Source: Acidobacteriota bacterium
GTDB taxonomy: Bacteria; Acidobacteriota; Terriglobia; Acidiferrales; UBA7541
DNA: 64,000 bases
Reading direction: 5' to 3'
Assembly (NCBI GenBank): GCA_013289715.1
Contig: JABCZJ010000006.1
Location: 124,001-188,000 of the forward strand
Shown here one piece after another: positions 32,467 to 41,787 of the stretch. The position numbers and the translations under genes are program-made. Within the stretch, counting starts at the first letter, position 1; every line of letters starts with the position of its first letter. Below the pieces are notes generated by a model. It ran no database searches, was not told the DNA's origin, and saw only the letters and a program-made list of their open reading frames with translations.

Positions 32467-33660
32467 ATGCCGGAAATCAAGAATCTAGAATGCTCGCGTT
32501 GCCAAGCGACCATCTCCGCCGCGATGCCGCAAACGCTCTGCCCGAAATGCAAAGGATCGCTCTACGTCCGCTACGATCTGCAGCCGTTGCACGGAATCGC
32601 CGCCCGCGACGCGATCGCCCGCGAAGCCGCCAGCTGTCCCTGGGCCGGCATGTGGCGCTACCGTTCGGTCCTGCCCGATGTACGTCCGGTTACGCTAGGC
32701 GAAGGCTGGACTCCCATGCTTCCCAGCCGCCGCCATCCCAACGCATTCCTGAAGGACGAAGGCACCAATCCCACCGGCTCTTTCAAAGCGCGCGGCCTCG
32801 CTCTCGCCGTTACCATGGCGCGCCACTACGGCCTGCGCCAACTCGCAATTCCTTCCGCGGGCAACGCCGCCGGCGCGCTCGCGGCCTACGCCGCAGCCGC
32901 CGGAATCGCCGCCCATATTTTCATGCCCCGCGACGTTCCCTTCGCCAATTACGTCGAAGCCACCGCCTACGGCGCGAACGTTACCCTGGTTGACGGCCTC
33001 ATTTCCGACTGCGGCCGCATCGTCGCCGAACGCAGCCAAACCGAAGGCTGGTTCGACATCTCCACCCTCAAGGAACCATTCCGCGTCGAAGGAAAAAAGA
33101 CGATGGGCTACGAGCTCGTCGAACAACTCGGCTGGGAATATCCCGACGCTGTTTTCTATCCCACCGGCGGCGGCGTAGGCCTCATCGGCATGTGGAAAGC
33201 CTTCGCCGAACTCGAAGAACTCGGCTGGGTCAAACCAGGGAAGCGCCCGCGCATGATCGCCGTGCAGTCCTCCGGCTGCGCCCCCGTAGCCAAAGCATTC
33301 GACGAAGGCGCAACCGCGAGCGAAATGTGGCCCAACGCCGCCACCTTCGCCTCCGGCCTGCGCGTTCCCAAACCCTACGGCGATTCCATCATGCTGGAAA
33401 TCTTGCGCGAATCCCACGGCAGAGCCGTAGCGATACCTGACGCCGAAATTCTAGCGTCCCTGCAAGACTGGGCCAAGAACGAAGGCCTCTTCCTCTCACC
33501 AGAAGGCGCCGCAGCCACCGCCGCCTACGGCCGCCTCCGAGCCTCCGGCTTCCTCACCGCCAGCGATCGCGTAGTCCTGTTCAACACCGGCTCAGCCCTC
33601 AAGTACACCGACGTAATAGCCGAAGCCATGCACCTCGAACGCCCCGCGGGCGGCGAGTGA
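32467..33660 (+). CDS. thrC: Threonine synthase
   Basis: 397 residues. An N-terminal zinc-ribbon-like stretch (NLECSRCQATISAAMPQTLC, PKCKG) is found in many threonine synthases of this branch. The PLP fold then carries the Schiff-base Lys in NPTGSFKARGLALAVTMA, preceded by LKDEGT; AIPSAGNAAGALAAYAAAAG is the phosphate/cofactor loop and YPTGGGVGLIGMWKAF the PLP-phosphate glycine loop. It converts O-phosphohomoserine to threonine. ATG 32467 (MPEIKN) is chosen; a TTG at 32410 adds 19 residues of no family character. The tRNA gene lies upstream. Confidence 0.94.
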   Translation: MPEIKNLECSRCQATISAAMPQTLCPKCKGSLYVRYDLQPLHGIAARDAIAREAASCPWAGMWRYRSVLPDVRPVTLGEGWTPMLPSRRHPNAFLKDEGTNPTGSFKARGLALAVTMARHYGLRQLAIPSAGNAAGALAAYAAAAGIAAHIFMPRDVPFANYVEATAYGANVTLVDGLISDCGRIVAERSQTEGWFDISTLKEPFRVEGKKTMGYELVEQLGWEYPDAVFYPTGGGVGLIGMWKAFAELEELGWVKPGKRPRMIAVQSSGCAPVAKAFDEGATASEMWPNAATFASGLRVPKPYGDSIMLEILRESHGRAVAIPDAEILASLQDWAKNEGLFLSPEGAAATAAYGRLRASGFLTASDRVVLFNTGSALKYTDVIAEAMHLERPAGGE

Positions 33661-33680
33661 CGCCCGGTTCTTCGCTGCTG

Positions 33681-33840
33681 CAGTTGCGGTTAGTAGCGCC
33701 GGCGTCCCGCCGGCTCTTAGCATGTGACGTCGTCGTTGAATTTGTAGCGGTCGCCTTCCGGCGCGTGCCTTTGACTTAGTTTTTCTGAATCGCCCGACTG
33801 GGCGATTCATCCGGAGATTCCGCCGTGCCGGATCGAATGG
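33681..33840. repeat. Intergenic hairpin repeat, copy E
   Basis: Contains GTAGCGCCGGCGTCCCGCCG then GCTC (stem), TTGAATTTGTAGCGGTCGCC with TTCCGGCGCGTGCCTTTGAC, then GAATCGCCCGACTGGGCGAT then TC (stem) and GATTCCGCCGTGCCGGATC. It fills most of the thrC-tldD gap. Confidence 0.75.
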
Positions 33841-33960
33841 CCGCGCCGCAGCGGAGCACGCCATTGATTGCGTAGCAACAGCCTCCACCACACCAGTTGC
33901 ACCCCCCACGCCCCGCGAGTATCCTAGTTTCGTCCCTTGAAGAAAGAGCCCACCAGCCCA

Positions 33961-35706
33961 ATGCAAGAATCCCTCTACCGGTTTCCATTTTTCGCCGTGC
34001 TCGCACTCTGCGCCTTCCCACTCGGCGCCTTTACGTCCGCGCCGACCACCAACATCGTCCTCACCACCATGCAGCAAGAATTGCAGCGCGCCACCACCTC
34101 TCTTGCAAAGACCGACCCCGCGCCCTACTACGTGAGCTACGCCGTCACCGACAGCGACGAAACCGCCGTAGCCGCCTCCAACGGCAGCGTCATCTATTCC
34201 GCCAGCGTAGCCCGGCGCCAGGCCGACGTCATGATGCGTGTCGGCTCCGTCGCGCTAGACAACACGCACGGCCAGAGCCGTTCGTCCGGAATCACTTCCG
34301 GTCTGCTCCCGCTCGACGACGATAGCAACGCCATCGCACGCGTCCTCTGGCAGCTCACCGACCGTGAATACGAGCAAGCCTCCGCCGCATTTCTGAAAGT
34401 GAAAACCAACAACGCGGTTCGCTCCGAAGAAGAAGACAAGTCTCCCGATTTCTCGAGCGAAGCCGCGCAGGATCATCTGAATCTGGTTCCCCTGCATCCG
34501 CCTTCCGACCAGCAAATCTGGGAAGCCCGCACCAGAAAAATTTCCGCCGGCTTCCTGAAATACCCCGAAGTCTATGCCTCCTATGTTTCCTTTAACATTT
34601 CCGCCGATCGCTCCTATCTCGCCACCAGCGAAGGCACAGCCCTGATACGACCGGGCGCCATCGCGCGCCTGATCATCCAAGCCGAAACCCGCGCCGACGA
34701 TGGCATGGAACTGCTGCGCGTCGAATCGTTTCAAGCCGCGACCGCGGGCGAGCTTCCCTCCGACGTCGAACTCGCCGCCAGAGTGGACAAGATCGCCGCC
34801 GACCTGAAAGCCTTGCGCGCCGCGCCCGCCGCCGATCCCTACGCCGGTCCCGCGATGCTTTCCGGCCGCGCCGCCGCCGTCTTCTTCCACGAAGTTCTAG
34901 GCCATCGCCTCGAAGGCCACCGCCAGCGCGATGAGAACGAAGGCCAGACCTTCACCAAGAAAGTGAATCAGCTCGTCCTGCCCGCATTCCTGAGCGTCGC
35001 TGACGATCCCACCATGAAGCAACTCAACGGCGTGGAACTTGCCGGCCACTACGATTTCGACGATGAAGGCGTTCCCGCCGCCCGCGTCGTCGCCGTGGAA
35101 AACGGCGTGCTCAAAAATTTCCTGATGTCGCGCATGCCCATCAAGAATTTCAGCACTTCCAACGGCCACGGGCGTCGCCAGCCCGGCCTGATGCCCACCG
35201 GCCGCCAGGGCAATCTGATCGTCACCTCTACCAACAGCGTGAAAGACTCCGAACTGCGCGAGAAATTCATCGCCGAAATCAAGAAGCAGGGAAAGCCCTA
35301 CGGCCTCTACTTCGACGACATCCAAGGCGGCTTCACGCTCACCGGCCGCGCCTCGCCGCAGGCCTTCCAGGTGATTCCCGTGATGGTCTATCGCGTCTAT
35401 GCCGATGGCCGCCCGGATGAATTAGTCCGTGGCGTCGATATCGTAGGCACACCTCTGCTCTCGCTGAACAACATCGTTCTCACCGGAGATACGCAGCAAG
35501 TATTCAACGGAATTTGCGGTGCGGAATCCGGGCAGGTTCCAGTCGCGGCCGCCGCTCCCGCGATGCTCTTCACCGAGATTGAAGTTCAAAAACGCCGCCG
35601 CGGCAGCGAACGCCCGCCGATTCTCCCGCCGCCCGGATTTGAATCCACCGCATCGGCGCCGCCCGCGAATGGAACGAAATCAGCCGCGCCCGGAGCCAAG
35701 CCATGA
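33961..35706 (+). CDS. Exported TldD-like zinc metalloprotease subunit
   Basis: 581 residues. The N-terminal hydrophobic stretch FPFFAVLALCAFPLGAF looks like a signal peptide, unlike cytoplasmic TldD. The TldD/PmbA fold is clear: HEVLGH in AAAVFFHEVLGHRLEGHRQR is the HExxxH zinc site, followed by DEGVPAARVVAVENGVLKNF, LMSRMPIKNFSTSNGHGRRQ and a C-terminal EIEVQKRRRG. Classical TldD/TldE cut unfolded peptides in the cytoplasm (microcin B17 maturation, CcdA decay). ATG 33961 is preferred over TTG 33937. The stop overlaps the start of the paralogue by 4 nt, so the two are translationally coupled. Confidence 0.88.
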   Translation: MQESLYRFPFFAVLALCAFPLGAFTSAPTTNIVLTTMQQELQRATTSLAKTDPAPYYVSYAVTDSDETAVAASNGSVIYSASVARRQADVMMRVGSVALDNTHGQSRSSGITSGLLPLDDDSNAIARVLWQLTDREYEQASAAFLKVKTNNAVRSEEEDKSPDFSSEAAQDHLNLVPLHPPSDQQIWEARTRKISAGFLKYPEVYASYVSFNISADRSYLATSEGTALIRPGAIARLIIQAETRADDGMELLRVESFQAATAGELPSDVELAARVDKIAADLKALRAAPAADPYAGPAMLSGRAAAVFFHEVLGHRLEGHRQRDENEGQTFTKKVNQLVLPAFLSVADDPTMKQLNGVELAGHYDFDDEGVPAARVVAVENGVLKNFLMSRMPIKNFSTSNGHGRRQPGLMPTGRQGNLIVTSTNSVKDSELREKFIAEIKKQGKPYGLYFDDIQGGFTLTGRASPQAFQVIPVMVYRVYADGRPDELVRGVDIVGTPLLSLNNIVLTGDTQQVFNGICGAESGQVPVAAAAPAMLFTEIEVQKRRRGSERPPILPPPGFESTASAPPANGTKSAAPGAKP

Positions 35707-37421
35707 GCGCAAGCCTCCGCGCAACCGTTCACGCCGCCACCGCAGCAGGGTCGCGCCGCTCGTCAATCACGTTCACTTTACTCGCAGCGCTTCTCCTCGC
35801 CGCTGCAGCTCCCGCCGCCGTCGTGGCGCAAGCGCAACAAAAAGCTAGCGCTGCCGCCGCGGCAGTTCAATCCGACCCATTGCTGAAAGCCATGCGCGAA
35901 GAGCTGGACCGCTCCAAATCCCAGCTCAAAATGGAAAATGTTCCCGCGCCCTATTACATCGAATATCGTCTGTCCGACGTGGACGAGTACTCCGCTGAAG
36001 CCGCCTTCGGCGCCCTGCGTCAGGACCAGCGCATGCACGCGCGCAGCCTGCGCGTCGTTGTCCGCGTCGGTGATTACAAACAAGACAGCTACTACGGTCC
36101 CGGCACGGGCTTGGTCACGTTCGCCCCGAGCGATGACGACTCGATCGCCCTCCGCCGCGAATTGTGGCTGGCGACCGATCGCGCCTACAAAGCTGCCAGC
36201 GAAGCCCTGGCCTCCAAGAAAGCCGTCCTCAGCCAGTACACGGCCGATCAGCCTTTCGATGATTTTGCGCGTGCACCAGCTCTGGAATCCGTCGGCCCGT
36301 TCGTCAAACTCGATTTCACGCCGGCACCTTGGAAGGAAACGCTCGAGAAAGTCACCAATCTTTATCGCACCGACGCGAAAATCCAATCCCTCTCCGCGTA
36401 CGTGCGCTTTCGCGCGGTGAACGATTATTTCGTCAACACCGAAGGCACCAGCACCCGCCAGGGCTACACCGTCTATTCCCTCAACCTTTCCGCCGACACG
36501 CAAGCGGACGACGGCATGGAACTCGGCCGCTCGCCTTTTTACGTCGGCAGCACCGCGGCAGAATTGCCGTCGCAGGAAAAGTTGCTGGCGGAAACCACCA
36601 AGATGCTACAGACCCTGAAAGCTCTCCGCGAAGCTCCCCTGGTCGAAGAAGATTATCGCGGCCCCATTCTTTTCTCGAACGACGCCGCCAGCGACATCCT
36701 GGACGGGATGATCGGCCAAAATATTCTGGGCATCCGTCCCAAGCCGGGAGATTCCGCGCGCACCACCGGAGAATTTTCGTCGAATTACAAGGGCCGCGTC
36801 CTCCCCACGTTTATCTCCGTGGTGGACGACCCCACCTTGAAATCTTTAGCCGGCAAATCCTTGATCGGAACCTACCAGATTGACGAAGAAGGTGTGCGCG
36901 TCGCCTCTCTCACGGTCATCAAAGACGGCATGCTCGTCGAATATCTCCTCGGGCGCATGCCCATTCGCGATTTCGCCGATTCCAACGGCCACGGCCGCGC
37001 CGCTCCCGGACAGTCGCCCTCACCCAACATCGGCAACCTGATCCTGCAGCCGCGAGAATCCAGCTCGCCCGAAGAACTCAAAAGGAAATTGATCGAAATG
37101 TGCAAGCAGGAAGGCAAACCCTACGGCTACTACGCGGAAACTCTGGTCGGCTACAACCCGCGCCTGCTCTATCGCGTCTACGTAAGCGACGGCCACCAGG
37201 AACTCGTCCGCGGCGCCGTCTTCAACGAGCTAGACACCCGCACCCTGCGCAGCAATCTGGTAGCCGCCGGCAACGACCCGCTGGTCAGCAACAGGGAAGG
37301 CGCGGTCCCTACAACCGTAATCAGCCCCTCGATCCTCTTCGACGAATTAGAAGTAAAACGCACCGACAAAAAGAACGCCAAACTTCCCGAATATCCCCCA
37401 CCCGCCATCACCGCGCACTAA
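35703..37421 (+). CDS. Exported TldE/PmbA-like partner lacking the zinc site
   Basis: 572 residues with an unmistakable signal peptide (ITFTLLAALLLAAAAPAAVV, then AQAQ). It is a paralogue of the preceding protein: LKMENVPAPYYIEYRLSDVD, DDGMELGRSPFYVGSTAAEL, DEEGVRVASLTVIKDGMLVE and YLLGRMPIRDFADSNGHGRA all align. At the place of HExxxH it reads DAASDILDGMIGQN, so it lacks the zinc ligands, as TldE/PmbA does relative to TldD. A heterodimer with the upstream protein in the periplasm is the likely form. ATG overlaps the upstream stop (ATGA). Confidence 0.88.
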   Translation: MSASLRATVHAATAAGSRRSSITFTLLAALLLAAAAPAAVVAQAQQKASAAAAAVQSDPLLKAMREELDRSKSQLKMENVPAPYYIEYRLSDVDEYSAEAAFGALRQDQRMHARSLRVVVRVGDYKQDSYYGPGTGLVTFAPSDDDSIALRRELWLATDRAYKAASEALASKKAVLSQYTADQPFDDFARAPALESVGPFVKLDFTPAPWKETLEKVTNLYRTDAKIQSLSAYVRFRAVNDYFVNTEGTSTRQGYTVYSLNLSADTQADDGMELGRSPFYVGSTAAELPSQEKLLAETTKMLQTLKALREAPLVEEDYRGPILFSNDAASDILDGMIGQNILGIRPKPGDSARTTGEFSSNYKGRVLPTFISVVDDPTLKSLAGKSLIGTYQIDEEGVRVASLTVIKDGMLVEYLLGRMPIRDFADSNGHGRAAPGQSPSPNIGNLILQPRESSSPEELKRKLIEMCKQEGKPYGYYAETLVGYNPRLLYRVYVSDGHQELVRGAVFNELDTRTLRSNLVAAGNDPLVSNREGAVPTTVISPSILFDELEVKRTDKKNAKLPEYPPPAITAH

Positions 37422-37539
37422 TCACAGGTTGCCATTGCCTTCCTCTGCGTCGCTGCGGTTGTTCTGCCTTTCGTCCTTCTCTGTGTTCTCCGTTTTTCCT
37501 CTGCGTTCTCTGGGTTAAATCCCTCGCCGTTGCCCTCGG

Positions 37540-39846
37540 CTACCGCTTCGGAAACTCCACCCGCACCCCAACGCGCGCTGCAATCGGCAACCCGAGCTGC
37601 ATGACCGGCGTCGCTGCCGTGTAATACGTTGCATTCAAGAGATTCTCCGCCGCTGCGTAAATCTCGACGCCCGCCCCAACCCCCCGCGAAACCATCGCAT
37701 CCAAAACAAAAAAACTCCCCAACGGAAACTGGTTCTGATCGTCATCAAACGCATTTCCGATCGCCCGACCGGTAACCGCCACCGTAAAAATCCTCGGATT
37801 CGAATACCGCGCCTGAAACGTAAACGAATTATGCGGCACCTGCGCCACCCACAAACCCACCAGCGCCGTATTCGCCGGAAACGAACTCACCTTCGAATCC
37901 ACAAACTGGTATCCGCACGAAATCGTAAAATCGCGTACAACGCTCGCCGTAACGCCCAGCTCCACTCCCGGCGCATTAATCCGCCCCAGATTTTCCCGCC
38001 GCCGCGTGATCAAAGTCGGCGTCGTGGTCAAAGTCACGTTCGCCACCGGATCCACAATCTGGTTATAAAAAACTGTCCCGTGCGCCTGCAACTTTCCGTT
38101 AAATCCCGTCAGCGCCACGCCGGCATCGCCCCCGCTCAAATGTTCCGCGATCAGCTTCGGATTGTCGTCCGTCAACGTGTTCCCCTGACGGAACGACCGG
38201 TACAACTCATTCAAAGTCGGCGCCCGAAACGCCCGGTACAGCGAAGCATTCCACGACACGTGCGCGTTCACCTGGTTCCGCAGCGTCAATCGCGGGCTGA
38301 AAGCATTCTGTGAACGGTCCGGAAAAATCGTATCGATCGGCGCGCCAGGCGGCGTCACCGGCTCGCGCAAAGTCGCCGCGTTGAAATTGCTCCAGAGGTC
38401 CACGCGCGCGCTCGCCGAAAGGAACCACCGCGGCGCAATCTGAATCAGATCCTCGCCGAATATCCCCACGGTCCGCTGCCGCCCGCCGGAAGATAGATCC
38501 GTAGTTCCGCCCGAAAGCAGCACCTCATGGCTCGCCCCGATTTCTTCGTGGTAATCGAATCCCGCCACCAGCGTCTGCCGTTTTCCCGCTTGGCGCGACC
38601 ACACCGCCGACCCGCCCACTCCCTGCGAGGGCACCGTCTGCAAATCCGTCAAAGTCTCGCTGTCGCGGTTCGTCGCGACCGCCGAAAATGTCTGATGATA
38701 AGTCTGCGCATCCGCATAAAACCGCAAAGTCAGCGCGCCGAAAGTTCCCAGCTGCAGATTCGCGCCGAGTGCTCCTTGACCGAGCTTCGTATCGTTCCGC
38801 TGCAGCGGCGTCCCGTTTCCGCGCGTCTCGTCCAGATACCAACCCCGCGCGAATATCTCGCTCTGCTCCCCAATTTTTCGTCCCACCATCAGGTCGGCAT
38901 TTCCGTCCCGCGAACCAGCCCGCACGTCGACCGTTCCCCGCTGGGCCTCCGGCGTCAAAATGTATCCGTCCGTATTGAATACTCCGCCGCCAAAACTGGA
39001 TTCCCATTTTCCTTTCTGCCCGCCAGCCCACAACGAAAGGTCCGGCGTATTCTGATTCCCGTAAGACGTGTCCAGCGAAATCCCGCCAGGCTGCGTAGGA
39101 CGCGAAACAAACTGCACCACGCCACCCAACGCATCGCTCCCGTAAAGACTCGAGCCCCCCTCCTGCGAAATCTCCACATCCGAAATCGCTTCCGCCGGCA
39201 CGCGATCCCAGTACACCCACCCGCCAAACGGATCGTTCAGCGGAAAGCCGTCCTCCAGCACCAAAGCGCGGCTCGCTCCATTCGCGCCCAATCCGCGTAA
39301 CGAAACTCCCTGCGTCGTGGGATTCGCCGTGCGGCTGCTCGACCGCCGGTACAAGCTGAACCCCGGCACCTGCCGCAAGTCATCATCCAGCTCCAGCGCC
39401 GGCGTGTCTTGCAAATCCTCGCGCGTCAACTGCACGTCGCTCAGCGGCAGATCACTCACCAAAGTCGAAGCGCGATAAGCCGTCACCTGCACTTGCTGGC
39501 TCACCGTCGCCGGCGTCAAGACAATCTCCAAGCGCACCACCGCTTGCCCGCCCGCGCGATTCCACGCCTGCTCAATTTTCTGAAATCCCTTGGCGCTCAG
39601 CAACACCGTGCCAGCCTCACCCGGCACATTTTCAAACGCAAACGCACCGCCGCTATCGCTCACCGCAGACGCCGAAAACGCCCCAGCATGCACCTCGACC
39701 AATGCGCCAGGCAGCGAAGCACCGCTGGAATCTCGCACCATCCCCTCGATGCGCCCTGCAGCACCCGGAACCTGCGCGCCGCAAAGCGGCGCCGCCAGCA
39801 AAATCAGCGCCATCACACCCCGAGCAAATACGCCGCAGGCACGCAT
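37540..39846 (-). CDS. TonB-dependent outer-membrane receptor (BtuB-like)
   Basis: 768 residues. Signal peptide (ACGVFARGVMALILLAAPLC), a carboxypeptidase-regulatory-like domain at about 35-110 (AGRIEGMVRDSSGASLPGAL), the plug domain with TPALELDDDLRQVPGFSLYR, GVSLRGLGANGASRALVLED, GFPLNDPFGGWVYWDRVPAE and IEVx-like ISDVEISQEGGSSLYGSDAL, then the 22-strand barrel with a typical FRAPTLNELYRSFRQGN. The plug motifs resemble cobalamin/siderophore receptors; the ligand is not determinable. ATG 39846 gives the signal peptide; TTG 39876 is an alternative. No cobalamin riboswitch is seen upstream. Convergent with the tldE-like gene. Confidence 0.9.
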   Translation of the reverse strand: MRACGVFARGVMALILLAAPLCGAQVPGAAGRIEGMVRDSSGASLPGALVEVHAGAFSASAVSDSGGAFAFENVPGEAGTVLLSAKGFQKIEQAWNRAGGQAVVRLEIVLTPATVSQQVQVTAYRASTLVSDLPLSDVQLTREDLQDTPALELDDDLRQVPGFSLYRRSSSRTANPTTQGVSLRGLGANGASRALVLEDGFPLNDPFGGWVYWDRVPAEAISDVEISQEGGSSLYGSDALGGVVQFVSRPTQPGGISLDTSYGNQNTPDLSLWAGGQKGKWESSFGGGVFNTDGYILTPEAQRGTVDVRAGSRDGNADLMVGRKIGEQSEIFARGWYLDETRGNGTPLQRNDTKLGQGALGANLQLGTFGALTLRFYADAQTYHQTFSAVATNRDSETLTDLQTVPSQGVGGSAVWSRQAGKRQTLVAGFDYHEEIGASHEVLLSGGTTDLSSGGRQRTVGIFGEDLIQIAPRWFLSASARVDLWSNFNAATLREPVTPPGAPIDTIFPDRSQNAFSPRLTLRNQVNAHVSWNASLYRAFRAPTLNELYRSFRQGNTLTDDNPKLIAEHLSGGDAGVALTGFNGKLQAHGTVFYNQIVDPVANVTLTTTPTLITRRRENLGRINAPGVELGVTASVVRDFTISCGYQFVDSKVSSFPANTALVGLWVAQVPHNSFTFQARYSNPRIFTVAVTGRAIGNAFDDDQNQFPLGSFFVLDAMVSRGVGAGVEIYAAAENLLNATYYTAATPVMQLGLPIAARVGVRVEFPKR

Positions 39847-40052
39847 ACGAGTTCCCAGCCTAAGCCAGGCGAGCAAAGGCGTTATACCTCCATGCCACGA
39901 AACGCCGTATTCAAGGGCAGTCCACTCGTATCATATCCCAGCCCAGAATCGCCCACTCATCGAAGAGCGCCACGCGTGCCGAAGACCAACCCGCGCCGCG
40001 GGTATGCTATCGTGTTCCAAGGTTTGCCTAGCTTCATTTCAGGAGGGTTTGC

Positions 40053-40919
40053 ATGGGTACGGCGGCGCAACGTCGCAGTGATCGTGTCTCGCTGACTTTG
40101 TTGCTGGAAGCTTCCGGCAAGGATCTCAACGACCAGGAATTCGCGCAGCCGTCTCGCACCATGCAAATCAATCGTACCGGCGCCGTGATCCTGCTCGATC
40201 GCGATCTGCGCGCCGATCAGCACATTCTCATCCGGCGTCTGGCCCCGGCAGATAAACACCGCCAAAGCCAGGTCCGCATCGTCGGCCAATTCGGCCGCCA
40301 AAAAGAAGGCTACGTGTACGGCGTCGAAATTCTCCAGCCCGAAAACGACGTCTGGGCCATCGAATTCCCGCACATCGCCGAATCTCAGGAAGCCGTCGCG
40401 CGCATGCTGCTGGAATGCACCTACTGCCGCGCCCGTGAAGTCGTTTACCTCAACGAGCTCGAACTCCGCGGCTTCGAAGGCACCCGCGGCATCGCGCGCT
40501 ATTGCAAGACGTGCAGCGTCCCCAGCATCTGGTCGCAAGCTCCGCACGAAAGCGAAAAGAAACTCGCCTCACGCGCCACGCGCAGCCGCGGCGCGCAAGC
40601 TCCCGGAGAAATTCCGCCCGGTGGCGACCAGCGCGAACGAGGACGCCTGCGCATGAGAACCCGCCTCACCGCCTGCGTTCGTCAGGCCAACTCCGATGAT
40701 GAACTGGCCGTCTGTGAGGATATCTCTCCGGTAGGAATGTGTTTCCGCAGCAAACGCCGCTACGAAGCGCAGGATGCGATCGACGTAGCCGTTCCCTACA
40801 CGCCCGAGGTCGCCAACATCTTCATCCCCGCTCGCGTCGTCTACTGCGAAGCATTACCCAAAGCAGGCCTCTTCCGCCACGGCGTGGAATATCGCCGGCC
40901 CGAATCAGCAAAAGAATAG
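40053..40919 (+). CDS. Double PilZ-domain protein with central CxxC pair
   Basis: 288 residues. The N-terminal PilZ-like domain is at about 7-105 (RRSDRVSLTLLLEASGKDLN, TMQINRTGAVILLDRDLRAD). A central part has C-x-x-C twice (LECTYCRAREV, ARYCKTCSVPS), fit for zinc. The C-terminal PilZ-like domain is at about 195-285 (RMRTRLTACVRQANSDDELA, CEDISPVGMCFRSKRRYEAQ). PilZ domains bind c-di-GMP; the canonical RxxxR is RRSDR in the first domain and RGRLRMR in the second. AGGAGGG precedes the ATG. It lies upstream of the chemosensory operons on the opposite strand to the nearer one. Confidence 0.82.
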   Translation: MGTAAQRRSDRVSLTLLLEASGKDLNDQEFAQPSRTMQINRTGAVILLDRDLRADQHILIRRLAPADKHRQSQVRIVGQFGRQKEGYVYGVEILQPENDVWAIEFPHIAESQEAVARMLLECTYCRAREVVYLNELELRGFEGTRGIARYCKTCSVPSIWSQAPHESEKKLASRATRSRGAQAPGEIPPGGDQRERGRLRMRTRLTACVRQANSDDELAVCEDISPVGMCFRSKRRYEAQDAIDVAVPYTPEVANIFIPARVVYCEALPKAGLFRHGVEYRRPESAKE

Positions 40920-40923
40920 TCGG

Positions 40924-41105
40924 TTTTGAATTTGTGAATCGCCCCACAGGGCGATTCACCCTGAGATTCCGCGGTGCGGGATCGAAGGGAAGGCTCGCGG
41001 CCAGCTTCCGCTGGGCGCCGTTGCAGTTGGTTTCGATGTTGTAGCGGCCGCCTGTTTCTTTAAGCTTGCGTCCTTGATTTTGCCTCGAATTTGTAGCGGT
41101 AGCCT
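40924..41105. repeat. Intergenic hairpin repeat, copy F
   Basis: Order: GTGAATCGCCCCACAGGGCG then ATTCACC, GATTCCGCGGTGCGGGATCG, GCCAGCTTCCGCTGGGCGCC then GTTGCAGTTG, and TTGTAGCGGCCGCCTG with a degraded right arm, then a second TTTGTAGCGGTAGCCTGG. Near-complete, like copy A. The rest of the 367-bp gap to cheX (41106-41286) shows nothing recognisable. Confidence 0.8.
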
Positions 41106-41286
41106 GGTTTCTAAATGGATGGGATTTGCGTCACAGCTAGCTTTCAGAATTTGCCGATCGAGGAAACCACGTGTCATCCCGAACCGAGTCCCGCCCTTTT
41201 TCCCTGCCGCCGCATTTTGGCCGGCGCGGGACGCAGAGAGGGAGCTGCTTTTTTGCAGATCCGCTGTGTTTTCCGGCGCGCCGGCT

Positions 41287-41787
41287 CTAATACACCGGCA
41301 GCGGCGTCCGCTCTCCCGTCCTTCGCTGCAAATACTGCATCGCAATATTCAAATGCACATTCCCGCCCGGCGTCTCAAAACAAAGTATCGTCGCTTCCGA
41401 ATCCTGCCCCGCCTTCTCGCACTGTTCCTGCGTCAAAACCTCCGGCGGCAGCACCTTGAAATGAAATCCCGCATCATTCAATTGCGTCACCGCGTTCCCA
41501 ATCACCATGTTCGCCAGCTCGCAAACCGTCTCGGTAACAATCGTCGCCGAAGGATCCACCTCACTCCCGGCCAAAAAACTCGCCACCTGCGCCGCCGCCC
41601 CCGGCTCCATATCCAAAATCACGCGCCCTTCGATCTGCCCTTTGAAACTCACCGCCGCGGCGGTTCCGCGACGCCGGTAGCCTTCCTCTTCCATCGTCAA
41701 ATCCACAATCTTGGCCGGCACCTTCATCATCTCCGCCAGCACCGCATCCAAAGAGCCGATAAACGGCTGGATCAGATCCATCCTCAT
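41287..41787 (-). CDS. cheX: CheX/CheC-type CheY-P phosphatase
   Basis: 166 residues. The family motif ExxN is E90-L-A-N93 in TETVCELANMVIGNAVTQLN, and the strand FETPGGNVHLNIAMQYLQRR closes the fold. One ExxN site is visible, as in CheX. It hydrolyses CheY-phosphate and ends signalling. It is the last gene of the operon and overlaps cheY by 4 nt, which couples phosphatase and target synthesis. Confidence 0.87.
   Translation of the reverse strand: MRMDLIQPFIGSLDAVLAEMMKVPAKIVDLTMEEEGYRRRGTAAAVSFKGQIEGRVILDMEPGAAAQVASFLAGSEVDPSATIVTETVCELANMVIGNAVTQLNDAGFHFKVLPPEVLTQEQCEKAGQDSEATILCFETPGGNVHLNIAMQYLQRRTGERTPLPVY

Noticed and set aside
39877..40052. Possible cobalamin riboswitch upstream of the BtuB-like receptor
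   Set aside because: No B12-box or conserved core was found in the leader on the minus strand, and the gap is too short for a full element.
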